Part shown: positions 11,110-25,700 of the stretch, one piece after another
How the letters are laid out: each line of letters begins with the position of its first letter
How positions within the stretch are numbered: position 1 is the stretch's first letter
Assembly (NCBI RefSeq): GCF_029227915.1
Contig: NC_079882.1
Span: 23,257,001 to 23,321,000 of the forward strand
DNA length: 64,000 bases
Direction of reading: 5' to 3'
DNA from: Hydractinia symbiolongicarpus
Taxonomy: Eukaryota; Cnidaria; Hydrozoa; Anthoathecata; Hydractiniidae
The notes under the pieces: model-generated
What the model was told of the DNA's origin: nothing
The model's database searches: none
The model's input: the letters and a program-made list of their open reading frames with translations, nothing else
Made by a program: the position numbers and the translations under genes

Positions 11110-12460
11110 AAATTAATAAACTATTATCTTCAAAACTTGTTGTAGCTTAAATAGGAGCTGAGATGCTTAATTAGTGTTTTGTTTTTCTTTAATAGTAAGA
11201 GAATCGCATAAGCAAGCAGTGCTTCTAGCCAGTCTTCCTGTTATATATTGCTAAAACTGCTTAGCTAGCTAGTTTGGAGAGTAAAGTCAAGCAAATATGA
11301 CATAACCATAAATGACAGCAACTATCAGAATGAGCTCTTTTAACCTTTAGAACTTTCAGGACACCTAAAAAGTCCCTAGCACTGGAGAATATAAGATCCA
11401 CAGTTTTTTGTTGACAGTGTTTTTGGGTCAAATATTTGCTTTTGAAAAGTTAGTTGAAAACATGCATACATGAAAGAACACGAAGAAATAATTTTTAACA
11501 AAATTAATAACAAAAATAAAGTATGCATAATTTGTTCCAAATGAACAAAAAATATTTAAGGCCAGATCATCAGATAGCTTGTCTTGTTGCATGCTTTCAA
11601 TTCCCACCATGATATTTAAGCCATATTGATGCGGGAAGGGTATAATTTACAGAACGATGATATTTTTTGTTTACATTTGTGTTCTTCTTTAGATAACATT
11701 TTTTGTAATCACACCGTATTTTCTTTTTCCCTTATTACCTTTTATGAAAAACAATAAAATTTAGGTTACTATTTTCAGCACAATTTTCATCCTTATTATT
11801 ACCTATGAACGTCAAGGCTGTACATTGCAATAACTTATTAGCACCAGGATCTATTCCTGAAATTATAGGACTATCCTATATACAAAAATGGCGGATTATC
11901 ATCAAAACAAACTCGCCAGAGCTGACTGCTAGTGCACTGACAACAGTTTGGTTCCCTAAGTCACTTAGCTGTTAATAGCCTTACTTGTTTAGTTTACATG
12001 ATTAATAATTATATTGAGAATCGCAATTAATAGATAGCTGACTTCCATCTTCTTGAGTTTTGTAAATAATTAGGCTATGTTTAATAATTAGGCTTTTTTT
12101 TTGAGTCTCACTAATTTAGTGGAGTATATCCTGTCAATTAGTTCTACAGTTTTTAACGATCCTATTTGAGCTACAGCTACCTGGGTTAATAAAAGGACCA
12201 TGTAACTAGCTATATATATGTAGCTAGCTAGTTAGAGCTAGCTATTTGTTTCTAAAATATAAAGTTATGGGGGAAGCAAAAAAGTCCAGACTGAAAAAGG
12301 TTAGAAAGGACCATGTGAAAAAGGGTAATTTATAGAGGAAGAAGTCAGTAGCTATTTAATACTGTTCTATGCTTTATGCAGCTAAAGTTATCAGCTATCA
12401 CTGGTAAAGTGTTTGTGTGCTTTGTCTACAAGCTATATTTTTGTTAGAATATTGGGTGTG
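11110..12460. other. Intergenic, no gene seen; probable beta-sarcoglycan upstream region
   Basis: AT-rich sequence with frequent TAGCTAGCT runs (for example around 12210-12245) and no coding similarity. A TTTTTGTTAG acceptor-like site just before 12447 leaves open a non-coding or short upstream exon for the beta-sarcoglycan gene. Confidence 0.5.
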
Positions 12461-15400
12461 ATGAACAATACTGTGGGTGACAAACAAGTCCATACTACCA
12501 ATGCAGGAGAAAAGAAGGTTTATTTTGCTGTTGCATTATTAGTTGTTTTGGCAATAATATGCATTGTAAATATGATTGTAAGTTTTTTTTTATATTTTGT
12601 CTCATCGTCAATCTTTTTCTTTGTTATCTTTCTAAGTAGTTGTAGCACTTATGATTTTTGTATGGTAAAATATTTTTGACATGCACATAAGCTTTCTCTT
12701 AAAAGCACATAATCACCTTGTTGGTAAATTTTTTTGAGGTCCCTTTTTTATTGTAAAAACTGAAAGATAGATAAAAAACATTATCCTGAAAATTTTATTG
12801 AAAACTGAAGATCAGAATTCATTCCATGATTCACACAATCATAAGCGCACAACAAAATTGACCACAAGCTTGCTAGATACCCACAAAACTTAATCACAAG
12901 GGAGAACAGTGTCATAGTAATGCTTTTTATAAATATTTCCAATTTAATATTAAGTTCTGATGATAAATTGATCAAAGTTGCTGTGCTATCCTATATGAAT
13001 TAAACATTTTAACTTACTCAAATTCGGCTTCTTTGCAACACCCATCTTGTTGTAGTTTTCGAAGACAGATTTGCCTCGCTTTTGTCTTGCTTTTTGATGG
13101 TACCCCTTTGTTCAAACAGTTAGTTGTTTTCTTTTGGAGAAAGTATTGTCTGTACATTTTCCCCTTTTTTTGCTTTAAAATTATTTATCTTCATAGTTCT
13201 TTAACTATCTTTAAAGTCTTACTTTGGGTCCTCTTCCTATATAAAGATTGCTAAAAATTGTGCAATTAACGTGGCCATACACAAATGGAAGAGTATGTGA
13301 TAAACATTAATTATCATAATTTGTGACCATAAGGCAAAGAGATATATTTTTTTTGATATTTTTTTGCCTCTGATTTATTGATTTCCAAAGGTAATTTAGA
13401 AAACCCTGCCTTTTGCAAGAGCCCACTTTTTGGCAGGGAATAAAAAAACACAAAAAAATTAAGTACTTAGATCTTCAAATTTTCAGGATAGTCATAACTC
13501 ATCCTGCAATTTAAAATAAATCAAAAAAATATATTTTATATGTTAATTTTTTGATAAGGTGATAAGGGCTTTTAAGGAAAATTGTTTGTTTTTGTAACAT
13601 GAAACCAAATTTAAAAAAAAAAAATCACCAGTCATAAATTTATTATACTTTTTCAGATTCTGATAGTGGTATTTTCTGTGCTGCAAATAAAATCTTCTGG
13701 GATGGAAAGTATGGCCTTTTTTAAAGATCATGAGCACATTAAATGGCTTTTGGATGCTGATTTTGAGAACATTGTGATAAATGATGAAATTGTTGGTGGT
13801 TTTGCAGACAGAAATGTTGAATTTATTGGTGACAATCAAAATGTAAGAAAGAACAATTATATATAGATCAAAAAAATAAAAACCAGCAAAGCTAACAGGT
13901 TCCCAGAAACGTTCATTTATATACCCTGAAGCATAATCTATACATGTTGATAATATAGTAGGAGACGAAAATGGACAAGTTATTATATTAATATATGCGA
14001 TTTCATTAAAACCAAACCACCAATATGCATCTATTGAATCAAAAAATAGAACTCAATAAACTCAAAAAATGCAATGTTTGAAGTGCTTGTGTTTAGCTGA
14101 ATATACGTTGTTTTTTTACTGCTGATATAAAAAACCCAGACTTTTGTTCCCATTTTATTTTAAACATATTGGAATACATTAAGATATAAAGTTTTTGTAA
14201 ACCCATAAGAAATGTACAAAATTTAAATGTACGCTAAACCAGGCTATGCAGAAAATAAATGTGCAGAAAAGATGCAGAAAATTTAAACTTTATGAAAATT
14301 TTATAAATAAAATATTACGTTCATATTGTGGATACTTTTAATCTAAATGTAATGATGTTATATATCAAAAGGAACTTTAAAACATCGATATGTAAATTTT
14401 CAATGCCTTTAAAAAAGCAGTTGAAATTAGCCTTATGTTCTTGTTTAAAAAATGGAGTACAATGCTTCTGAATATGTTTAAATGTTACTTTTGGTGTTAT
14501 ATACATTATAATATACAAAAATATCTATTAAGTCAATCATCAAGATAAAGATATGTTGTTGATGTTTAATGCTTTTATTTCAGTTGACATTCTCAGTGGA
14601 CAGCTTGTTGGAATCGCTATGTATGTTTTTAGTGTAATCATCCCTTCTTAATAAAAATTGAAGATAATGGGCAACAATTGCTATTAAGATTTTATATCCT
14701 TTAATTTTAGTAAGTGTAACACCAGATGGGACATTTATTAAAACACAAAATTTCAAATTTGTTAATCCTAAAACGAAGAGGACAATACTTGACATCAATG
14801 GTGGAGAGCATCTGTCAGCTGTTGGTGAATTTGAAGGGAAATCCATGACAATAAACTCAATAAAAACACCAAGGGTATACTTGTTTCACTGTAGTTACTG
14901 AAAATATTTTTGCAATCCATACCATGTCTGTGAACAAAATTGTAGTGTAAGGTAAAAGCTTCCAAATAGTGAAGAATCTATTTAACTTGAAAAAGACAAT
15001 AATAAGAAAGCTAACTATAAAACAGGTGCAGGTAATTCATAGAGACTGAATCTACACCCTGGCTGTTTAAGCATTTTTTCTTATAGCAACTTTTTTGCAG
15101 TGTAAGCAATATTAAAACTTTACATTTAAAATTTCTGCAAAAAAAGTGACAGAAATCCAGCCATACACCCGTTGTATTTGTAAGAAAATGAGCTATAAAA
15201 ACTTTAAAATATCGAGAAAATTTTAAGAAAATTTCCAGCCTTAGCGTGTTGAGATCCAATTTTTGGAGACCTTGATATTTTCATTTACAGTTACTAAATC
15301 CCCATAATTTGAAAATAGCTGCATAGTGTGTAACAAATATTATTGCCTATCTGAATAGCAAAATATGTCGTGTCTAACTTTGTAACAGAAATCACACTGA

Positions 15401-16409
15401 TAGACAGCTTTTTGTAAATTTTATTCGCGAGGTTGTTTATGTATATCATACTTCTTGTTTTGTTTGAAAAGGCTTAGGTCAAAAAGCGGTTTTATTATAA
15501 AAAAAAACGTATAAAGAAGCGTTCATTAAATTTAAATTTAAATTACTCGAGTTTTTGCAGCTTTAGGACTTTAAACGCCATCAGAAAATTAATAGCTATT
15601 CGTTTGTTTCTATTTAAATAATTTTTCCACTACTTCAGATTGTGTCTGATCACACACATGATTTGATCCTCTCATCTCTATTTGGCAACATTAACATTAC
15701 TGGAAATGAAGGGTTGTACGTTGATGCGATGAATATAACAATTGATTCAAATCAAGACCTGTTTATAAGGGTCAGCGATGAAGCATCTGTAAGTAATATG
15801 TCTTATCGTACTAATTAATTAGCGTGCTGAAAAATCTTAAAAAATAAGGCGATCCTGGAAATTCCATAAATATCTGAAAAATTTTGACCAAAATTTAAAG
15901 AACTTCTGGTCTTGAAAAGTGATTATGTTGAGTTAAAATTTTGCAAATCGAGACGGTTATCTTTTTACACAGTTTACGGAAGGAATTTTTTCGTAAATAA
16001 CTTGAGAAATTCGGAAAAATTATTTTTAAAATCCAGGAATTCCAGGCATTGTCCTCGAATCAGAGAAACGCCCTGGCATGTTCTTTGATTTAGGTTTTAA
16101 AATGCAATATTTAGTTGTAAGCCGAAACTGTTAAGTGACATCGAATGCATTTACACAGGGTTGAATAACAATGTGATTTCTCTCTGCAAGATAATTTTAT
16201 TTTATTTTTAGTCGTTAGAATTGTCTGGTGCCAATGGAGGAGTAAAGATAAATCCATTAAAACTTCAAAACACGAAACACAACAATGCTTTGGTGTCTGG
16301 TGTAGACAGATATCGTTTATGCGCATGTTTGGAGACGGGCGAGTTATATCGTGCGAATATTACATCAGATTCGATCACTTGTGCTATAGCGTTGGAAAAT
16401 CCCTGCTGA
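12461..16409 (+). CDS. SGCB: Beta-sarcoglycan, six exons, apparently complete
   Basis: Type II single-pass glycoprotein of the sarcoglycan complex, which sits with dystroglycan/dystrophin in the plasma membrane. Exons 12461-12577, 13657-13842, 14584-14620, 14711-14874, 15639-15788 and 16212-16409 join in frame to 283 aa; every junction has GT/AG. A short cytoplasmic N-terminus is followed by one membrane segment at about residues 20-50 (KKVYFAVALLVVLAIICIVN...), itself split by intron 1. The extracellular part has the sarcoglycan beta-strand repeats (GNINITGNEGLYVDAMNITI) and ends with the conserved cysteine block (RLCACLETGELYRA ... ITCAIALENPC). The beta form is favoured over gamma/delta/zeta because the juxtamembrane region and the C-terminal NPC ending resemble SGCB. 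It is somewhat shorter than vertebrate SGCB (about 318 aa), mostly at the N-terminus. An upstream exon is possible because an acceptor-like TTAG lies before the chosen ATG. Confidence 0.85.
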
Positions 16410-18844
16410 AATACCACACTTAAAAAAGTTGTGAAGTGTCGCGATGGTTGTTTTGCATTGGAATCTAAAAGTTTCGAAATCAACAGCAATCCCTTTTGTT
16501 TTGATAGTCAACAAGGGTTCATTTAAACAACCAGCGCTAGAATAGTACGCTAAAAAAATTCCAAATGTAATTTTTTTTTAGATTTTTGTTATTTTTTAAG
16601 GTTTTTTAAATATTTTTTCGTAGCAATTTCAATCTTTTGTTTTAGTAGCGGTAGCGACTAAAAGAAGCAAAGATATTCGCAGCAAAAATTCATTTTAACG
16701 TTTTGAGAATAATGAGAAGATCAAAACCTAAACATTAACACACTAAATAAAAAAATGCACTGTCTATATGTTCACTGATTTTTAATCGCTAAGAACTTCT
16801 TCAAATGATGTTTGAGGCTTTTAAATAAAAAAATTAAGAACACGTTAACGCTTTCTCGACTTATATATAAAAACGAATGTTCTTTATTGCATTTCTTTTC
16901 TTCTGTTTGAACAGGTATTTTCTTTAAGAATATCTCGTCTTTAATGTTGATTTTTCACACTCTGTTATTCTGGAGATTTTGCCACAAGCTCGTATTCTTC
17001 AAAGATGATTTTTTCTATGAATTTTTGTTTAGCTCGCCACCCACTTATTTCACATTGACATCACAGTTGCTTGCAAAGATTTTTTGTTCTCCTCTATGTA
17101 GAAGAAACCTCACTTCCTTTGCCCTTTTTTTGTTATTTTTTTGTCGCTTACACTGGCGCTCCTTTACTCATAAAATTTTGAGAGAATAAATTTACTGGCA
17201 TTTTGCGAATTGACATAGTACTTAAGTATTTCCAGTTATAAATCATCAGATTTTTAAAATTGTATTTAAGCTTCTATATATTCACCTTAGTCTGTTTTTA
17301 TTTAAAAATTTCATCTTTAGTATTTGCGAATTTAATTTCCCGCAAGATATCTAAATTTGCTCGATTTGCGGGAAATTTTTTTTTCGCGAATTCTATAAAA
17401 ATTCGCAAATGGCAAGATTTGCTAAATTGTGTACCTGCGGAAATTTCTGTTTTTATATGTCAATGTTTGCGCGGTAAAGGATGATTTTATTTTACTGCTG
17501 TATTTATGATAGTCTACCAGTGAAAATACACTTTTATATATTTCGTGCTATTTCACTTGTAGTCCTTTGTATATAATCGAATTATTTAAATAGAGTCGTT
17601 AGACTAATTTCTTTACTATTTCATCGACTTTTTTTACATCGATTTTTGCCAGATTTTATCAATTTTTGGGAAAATTAGTCCATGCAAAAACTTTAGAAAA
17701 TTTCGCGAAAATTAATCCCCTAAGGTACATACAATAAATATATCTTATCTTATTGTGTCGTAGAAAAGCCAAATTTCATGATATCCGTGTAAGTTAATTC
17801 CCTTATTATACTACATATCGCTCAGGCCCTTAAAGTTACTACACCGTGTACCTAGGCCTCCTATACGCCTGTGGCCTAGAAATAGGACCTATCTTGTTTC
17901 CAGGGAATTTAGTATCTTTTCGGAAATCAGAACGGCGATATGATACCGTCTTGTTCGCCCGCCAATATAAAAAAAGGGACGAAATGCGCTGGAAACGAGG
18001 CTGGTAATAACCCACACCAAAAATCCAACTTTTGCTTTTTTTGTTCCGGAAAACAAACAAACAAAAAAATAAAGTAACTTGTTTCAAAATGTCAATACAA
18101 TAGCAGGGATAATCAACTTGATAGTTTTTTTCAAAATTGCACGAAAATTCAGATAAATGTAAAACTTAAATACAGAAAACACTGTACATAATTTTGAGGA
18201 GAAATGAAAGTTAATTCAATTTGCGTGTGAAATGTCCCTATTGAATTTAGAAAATCAATTCTGTTTTAATTCAAGTTATTTTCTAATTTGCTGCGCTCAA
18301 CCGAAAATAACCTTATTTATTTTCTTATTTTTGTGACAAGGAAGACTCAAAGAACTTCGACTAGTAGTAGTAGTAGTAGTAGTCTGTCATCTTAGTTAGA
18401 AACCGTGTGCTATCGGTAGTCATAACACAATATACTACATCTATATCTCCTACGAACTAAATTACAACCACTAATTTACATTCGAAACGTTTCTGAAATC
18501 GTGGCTAAGCCGGATGCGAAAAACCCCATTCTATGGGGAAATAAACTTAGACCCCAGTGCTAGAGCCACTAAACCTCCAAGGTTAAGGTATCATTAAAAA
18601 ATTACACTGTTATTAACAACATTATAAAATATTCAAAATGAAACTGCTTATCTTATAGGTAATCAAACAGTTTTAACGTGTACGGTTCAAGAACTAATTG
18701 ACATGTGAGCGCTTCCATGCCTTGTACGCCCTTTAAACACTTAAAAAACCACGTGACCGGCCTTGGCCATACATACGAAAATAAATTCAATTGCCAGTAG
18801 TGGGACCTTTTATATTTAAAAGAATCCTTGTATCTTTAAAAGAT
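16410..18844. other. Intergenic, no gene seen
   Basis: Downstream of beta-sarcoglycan. The open stretches here (for example 16944-17189 and 17260-17484) are phenylalanine-rich translations of T-rich DNA without similarity to known proteins. A repeated GCGAAATTT/TTTGCGGGAAATTTTT flavour is visible at 17330-17410. A (TAG)n microsatellite lies at 18361-18381. Confidence 0.5.
18361..18381. repeat. TAG trinucleotide microsatellite
   Basis: Seven tandem TAG units, directly readable. Confidence 0.9.
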
Positions 18845-18892
18845 TCGTCCCCAGAGCTCTTCGAGATAAACCTCGAAGAGCTCTGGGGACGA
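18845..18892. repeat. Perfect 21-bp hairpin with 6-nt loop
   Basis: The arms TCGTCCCCAGAGCTCTTCGAG (18845-18865) and its exact reverse complement (18872-18892) are separated by ATAAAC. The GC-rich stem stands out against AT-rich surroundings. No coding context; it lies about 0.9 kb downstream of the ILK stop codon on the other strand. Confidence 0.9.
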
Positions 18893-19762
18893 GAATGAAA
18901 ACATGCAGCATTTATACCAAAACAAACTTTAGATAATTTTTATTTTTATTCGTCTAGAAAAAAATTTACATAAGATACATGGCCAAAAATATTTCTGATA
19001 AATAAAAAATGAATGTGAAATGAAAGGATAAAGTTAGCCAAATCAATCCATCATATTCCACACAACCCATACTTTCTTGATAATAGAAATATTCAACATT
19101 TCCGCATGTTGAATATAAAGCTACGAAATGGGTTATGGTTTTCTGATTTAAATGGCCTGCACTAAAGTCAGTTAAAAAGCTAATTAGCGTTAAGGTTATT
19201 CACGTTAAGGTCGATTTCCATTAAGATATTTATATATATATTTATTGTGCAACATCTCTCCAATAAAGTCGGAACAGTGACCGTTGTACAACACTTACGG
19301 TAATGGAAACCAAACTTTATTTAGAAACTGTACACAGGCAAGGAGGACCATAAAAATGAGTACTACCTGGTTAAAAATTAATAGCTTAACTAACAACACC
19401 TCTACAACAAACACAATCCCCGCTGAGACAATAAAACGCGCGGCGAAATTACTCTACCTGGAAACAGAAAACCTGTCTAATTTAGCACCCCTAGCTTTAG
19501 CAACTAAAGATGGTAGCAGGAACAAAATGCATATTTTTATGACTGATGGGCGACGGCAGAACGGGTGGTAATTGTGTGACAATTAATGTGTATATATATG
19601 CGTTATGTTAATGATACCTAAGTAGAACCACTATAAATAGATTTTGAACCTCCGTTTTTTTAAAAAAGATTTTTGACTCGCTGGTATAAAAAAAAAGAAA
19701 ATATATAATATATATAATTTAAAATTCTGACTACAAAAAACAGAAGTGTCGTCACATGAGTG

Positions 19763-22700
19763 TTACATTTTCTGTAAAATTGGAACGATTTGGTCGAAAC
19801 GTGGTCTTTTCGTAGGGTCGGCATTCCAACACAGAGTAATCAATTTGTTTAGCTGTTGTGGCATACCTGGTTGCATGGGTGGTCGGCATCCCTCCGTGGC
19901 AATCTAAAAAATAACAATGGCGGAAGTTTTTACGTTAATGACAAAAAAACATGAAGATTAACTGTGTTGACATTACTAGATTCTATTTCTTTAAATTTCA
20001 GAGATCTTTGAAATTAGTTCAGTTGTTGAATACACAGTATTTTTTATAAGAACTACTTTTACGCTTTGAGTCTAGCGATTTTCAATGGTGAGGTCTATTG
20101 AAGCGACAGTAAACTCTTCAGTGTTTTTAAAAAGTATAAATAGCGTCTGGTTACATAATTGCCAGTTATTCAAAAAGCAAAAAACTTTCGTATGACATTC
20201 AAGAAATACAGGTAATAGCTGGTTTAGAGTCAGCCATAATAAAATCTACTAACATTGAAGAAAATTTTAATTTGAGAATGATTTTAAATATTCCGATATT
20301 TGGAGGATTTTAAAATTGACTGGTTCTTACCAAAAAATACACGGTGATTTTTTATAAGGTAGGAAATTTTTTGGTCAACAAATGCAAACACAGTTTAGTT
20401 AAACATTACGAAATATTTTTCCTATTCACGTCTTTTTCACCTCAAATCCTCTACCAGGAGTATTAGTGAGGAGGCGCTTAAAATGGGGAGGGCGTTTTTA
20501 AGGAGATTTAACTGTGGTACGTACATCTATGACAGCGCAAATACAGTGTATTTTAAAAATGGACCTCTGCGAAGGAACATCATAAAGTTACAGCAAAACC
20601 AAAATTGATTTGTGTATTTACTAATCGCGATCATTATTACCATGGAAACATAATAACTAAGTACGAAATTGATTACCTGCGGGGCCAACACAGGGAATTA
20701 AAATAAATGGTTGCTTGCACAAACGTCTGTAACTTTGAATTTTTTTGCTCTCAATTGTATGAAATTTTAACAGTTTTTCTTAAAAAGAGATCCGCAGGAA
20801 AAACAACTTGTAAAATGATCCATGGCTTAAAACTCATTTTAAAATGGCAGCAAATCAAAACATAACTGAAGACGAGGAATACGATGAAATGGGCTGGTCA
20901 CAAATACATCACGCTGCTTTTAACGGATACAACAAAACCATTGAACGATTAGTTAAAGAAAAACCGACAATTATCGAACTGGAAACACTCGACGAGCAGC
21001 AAGTGACGCCATTATGGCTTGCGTTTTTATTAGGTGATATCTGTACGGTTGAAACACTGCTTCTGTTGGGAGCGGATGAAGAGAAAAGAGATGCGTTAAA
21101 TAAAGGGATGCTGGAAGTGGCGATAGAGAATCAACGAATAAACTTGATCAAGCATTTACTGAACAAGTCGAAGTTTGAGAGCAGGATTTGGAGTAAACTA
21201 TTTGAATATTACTCCCCCGCAGTGCTTGAAGTTAATTTCAGCGGAAATGCGTTGCTAACAGCTTCGGCTGTTATTATACAAGAATTGTCGTGTGAGGAGG
21301 AGTATCTGCAACGTTTGATTAACTATGGTGTGATAGAAAAAATTGAAAAGTTATATAAACTTGAGAACGTTTCAAACACAGAGTTGGAAACATGTTTTTC
21401 TATAACTGTTTTAAATTTGATATCTTATCAAATTCCCGACATCAAAGTGAATGCAAATCTCTTTGAGACGTTGATAAACCGATTAATATCGGACAACCAT
21501 GACGTACATCGAGTCATACTTTCCATCTTAAAACGTCTCACGTCTCAAGTAGAATTCTCTAAATTCATGATCAACAATAAGAGTTATAAAATCCTCATTG
21601 ATTTTATCGAGCAAGTAAAGACAGACGAAGATATTATTTGTACTTTGGAAATTATAAAACTGAGCTTAAAAACCTGCAAGGAAATACAAGTACACCTGAA
21701 TGAATATCCAAAATTTCTTCCCTTCCTCATTAAACTGCTACACCACGACAACGAAGACATTTTGAAAATCGCGCTAAAAATTCTCCGCCATTATGTCGCA
21801 ACAAATACATTTAATCAGGATCAACTAGCGGAATTAGATATTACGTCATCGATTGAATACTTGCTTGAAACACAATGCAGAAGTATGATGGCGGAAATAT
21901 GTAAAATAATTTCCGCAACTGTAAGTAAAAATGTGCGTTTACAATCTTGCTTTATGCAAAGCGAGTGTATTGATAAACTGGTAGAGCATTTTGACAAATT
22001 TAAAAACGAGACATTGCATGTGTTTATAGTCAAAGCATTATGGGATATCGCTGGAGTGGTGCATCAACAAAAACTAAAAATAGCTAGCAAAGTCTCAGTT
22101 GAAAGAATTATCGAATTTTCAACAAGTAATTCCTCGCCCTCATTAAGATACTATGGCTTTGAAATGTCACAAACCTTGGTAAGACTCGGACAAAATGAAC
22201 TTTTAAAAATCGGATCGAGCGATATTACAATGCAATTGGCAAAAATCCTTAAACCACCATCAGTTATAGACGATATGGTACTCAGTGCCTTACGAACTAT
22301 CCGATGCTTATGTATAGATAGAGGGTATCGAGGTAATAAAGTTAATCAAATAGAGATCGAAGAAGAAGTGGGTTTTCGTGTGTTGTCACAGCTGTTCAAC
22401 ACATCACATGACAGGGACCTTCAACTAGAGTGTCTACATACACTAATAGCCATGACCTTAGGCCGATCGTCTACATGGAAAGACGTCAAAAGATCCATTA
22501 ATTTTACAAAAAACACACTTTACGACTTGTTGGATGAAGAAGACATAGAAATAAGCTTTAAAACATGCAATGTCTTATCGCTACTTGTTCTACAGAACAA
22601 AGAGGAAAGGGAAGAACTGCAAAAACACATCAAGCTGCCATTTTCACTTTTTAATAAATACATGAATTCTTCATGCGAGTTCACCCAGATAACTGCATCG

Positions 22701-25700
22701 TTTCAAATGATAGTCTTAAAAGATTTTATAACAAATTCGACCGCTTCTTCCACTGCCTTGATGGGGATTAACTTCTTAACGAGATCTTTAGCAAACAGTA
22801 ACAACGATATTGTAGCAAGAAGCGCAGATTTTATCAGTGGAACAGCTCTCTACTGTACAGGTATTCGTCCTGCATACGTCACTGCGGGAGTTATAGAAAT
22901 CTTATGTCATTTACTTTTTCACGGGGACGAAATCGTACGTTCAGCTGTTTCGGTTGCCTTGGTGATACTTAGTCGGTGTTTAAATGGAGAAATTTCGTTG
23001 CTAAATTCTTGCCGAAGAAATAAACTGATTGTAAAGTTTATTCATAACTACGCTACTGGCCTAGAGCTTAGTGGCCATTTTATGAAACGGTGGAAACACT
23101 TTCAAGAACTAAACCCTATATAAGGTAAATTTTAAAAGCCCAAATAAAATCTGCATTAAAAGGTTATCTAAACAAAAATTAATTTCAGTGCCTTTTGGAA
23201 TTTGTACTTTTAAAAGATCTTTGTGAATTTCACACTATACGGACGTGCTTTTTTGCTAACAAGAACGTGTACGCATGTATGAATGCCCACAAACATTTGT
23301 AAACATTGCCAATTATCTCTCACGAATTGAATTAAAAAGGGATAATTCAGTCGTTCGGTTGATGGTATAGAAATAAAAGTTCAAATAAGAAGGAAGGAAC
23401 TACGTTAAAAATAAGGTGCAAAAACTGACACTCCTTCTTCACTTATAGTCTTTTGCTGTGAATGATCTTTTCTAACGCGACGCGGGTGTTAAATACGTCC
23501 TCAGAATTTGAGATTTGGGCATTAAACGAAAGAAGAGTGAAAAAAAGATATGTGAGGGGAAAAAAGTCTTACCTTCATTCCGCACTCCATCGCAGAGAGA
23601 GATATGTAAGGAACTTCGCGTGTCGCTAATTCCCACATTATAATTGCAAAACTCCACATGTCTGCGGAACGTTGGTCGACAGAAGCAGGGTTACTGCGTA
23701 GTACTAAAAAAATACAATTTGTTTTATTGATAACAGTGCAATATCTTCAATGCTATGCAATTTTGAGCTTTCCTCTCTTTTAACACCCGTCAATCTCCAG
23801 TTTAAAATGTAGAGGTAAATTCTCTTTAAATAAAATGAGGATCTAGTCGAGGGATAAAAATCTAGCTGAAAAACTTAACAATTTATCCAAAAATAAAAAA
23901 TAGAACAGTAAAATAATAATAGTTCCATAATTTAACAAATTTTGCAAAACAGGACGGATAGGATTTGGAAATCAAACAATTCCCCTTGTGGAGCGTAAAG
24001 AAATTGAACAGGCTGAAAGATACCTTCTGGTGACATCCAGTTAGGTCTGAATATTTTAGTGTGGTCTTGGAAAGAATACCGGACATCTTGCATACTTATT
24101 CTTGCGGTAAGATCTTCGTCAATCTGAAAAAATGGATATAATTTACAAAAGTATACACCATTAACATACGTTTTTGTTTTTTTTATAAGGAATTTGAATT
24201 TTAGATTTCAGGCTTAGTTTACTAGAGTCAGAAGTTTGATTAGGAGTATTTTTCGTTCCCTAATGTTTTTACTTATTAACAGTTTCGAAGCTTGTTTTTA
24301 GATTCTTAAATTTCCATATTTTCAGCCTAACTAGTGGCCTAGCAGTTGCTAAGGTTTCCACTCCAAGCACGGCCTCAACCCTTAGCAAGTTTGCTTTCTT
24401 ACAAGAAACATCTGTCAGTCAAAACATAAATAACTTTTCTACTGTTCAACAACTTCTTTTCACAAAACACACTGTGTATACCTCCAAATAAATTTTTTTC
24501 ACGCTTTTAGAAATAAAACAATGTGAACTTGCTCTCTGAACACAATGCGGTTTTTATCCGCTAAAACCAAACGTACAAAACAACCATGTATTTCCAAATT
24601 ATAATGAACCTAAACACTAACCACAACATGAAAACTTGTGAGATTGAATCTTTGGATGAGTGGCTCTAAGCTATGGAAATAAGCCATTCCTTTAGCTATG
24701 TCTAGAGCAAATTTGATGGCTTGAACTTGATCGACCACAATACCTACAGTAGAGTAAAAATAAGCGCATGCTATAAAGATAGTCTACAGATAAAATAAAC
24801 CGATTGGGAATTGATGGAAAATGTTTTGAAAACAGGGTTCAATATGAACTCCTTATTTTTCTGACATTCCTTATATTTTCTTAATGTTTTCGGACTAAAA
24901 TTCCTTCTTGATTTTCCCAGTAATTTTGCACTCGTTGAAACCTTGGATTACCGTCAAAATGTAATTTCAATCACAAGCATATTGGTAGAATATAACATGG
25001 AACAAAATTGTTAAGGGACATTTTAAAATTTAATCCAAGCCAATATCTTAAAACCGATATAGTTCAGATTAACCATAAAACCTAAAATCTTAATTTCCTG
25101 ATTTATCAAAAAAAATGTTGATCTTCCTGATTTTTCCCGATATCTTTAAAATATTTTAGTAAATCAACAATTCCTGAAAAAGTAGACAGCCTGGAAACAA
25201 AGTAGTCACCCTGGTAAAAGTCATATAGTAGTGTTTAATAACTTCAACAGTGCAAGCAACAATATTTTATTTGCACTAACTCGCTGTCCAACAAAACTTC
25301 TATGTTTTGTAACACTAACCTGTTCCCTCATGTAAGATGTTATACAAAGAACCATAAGGCATGAACTGACTGATAACCATAAGGTTTGGCTGCTTCGTGA
25401 CTGCATTGATGACAGGTAGAATATTAGGATGTGAGAAAATTCTGTAAATCATACGAAAAAAATAACAGCAATACAAAGAAGGTTAATGTATTTTTATTAG
25501 TGCAAAAAGCTTTGCGCCTTTTTAATTTAATTTCTTTCACATCTACAAAAAATGCTAATGCCTGTCACATGTCAGTATTTGCATCTGCTGAGTACTGCAG
25601 AAAAGATGGAAGGCTAAACTTTTCTTATTAAAGACATTTTTTAATGCACGAAAATATTAAAAAGATGCATTAGACTTCAATGAACAAGGAAAATATATGA

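Noticed and set aside
13404-13438. A CCCTGCC / GGCAGGG hairpin in the first beta-sarcoglycan intron
   Set aside because: Seven-base arms in a long intron are expected by chance.
19284-19571. A 95-codon plus-strand open frame containing MSTTWLKINSLTNN
   Set aside because: Composition is protein-like, but there is no family match, no splice partner and no support for a start; it may be retroelement debris. Transcript evidence would change this.
24834-25212. A possible MITE in an ILK intron (CAGGGTTC ... GTCACCCTG)
   Set aside because: Only the first six terminal bases pair and the flanks do not match, so the inverted repeat may be chance.
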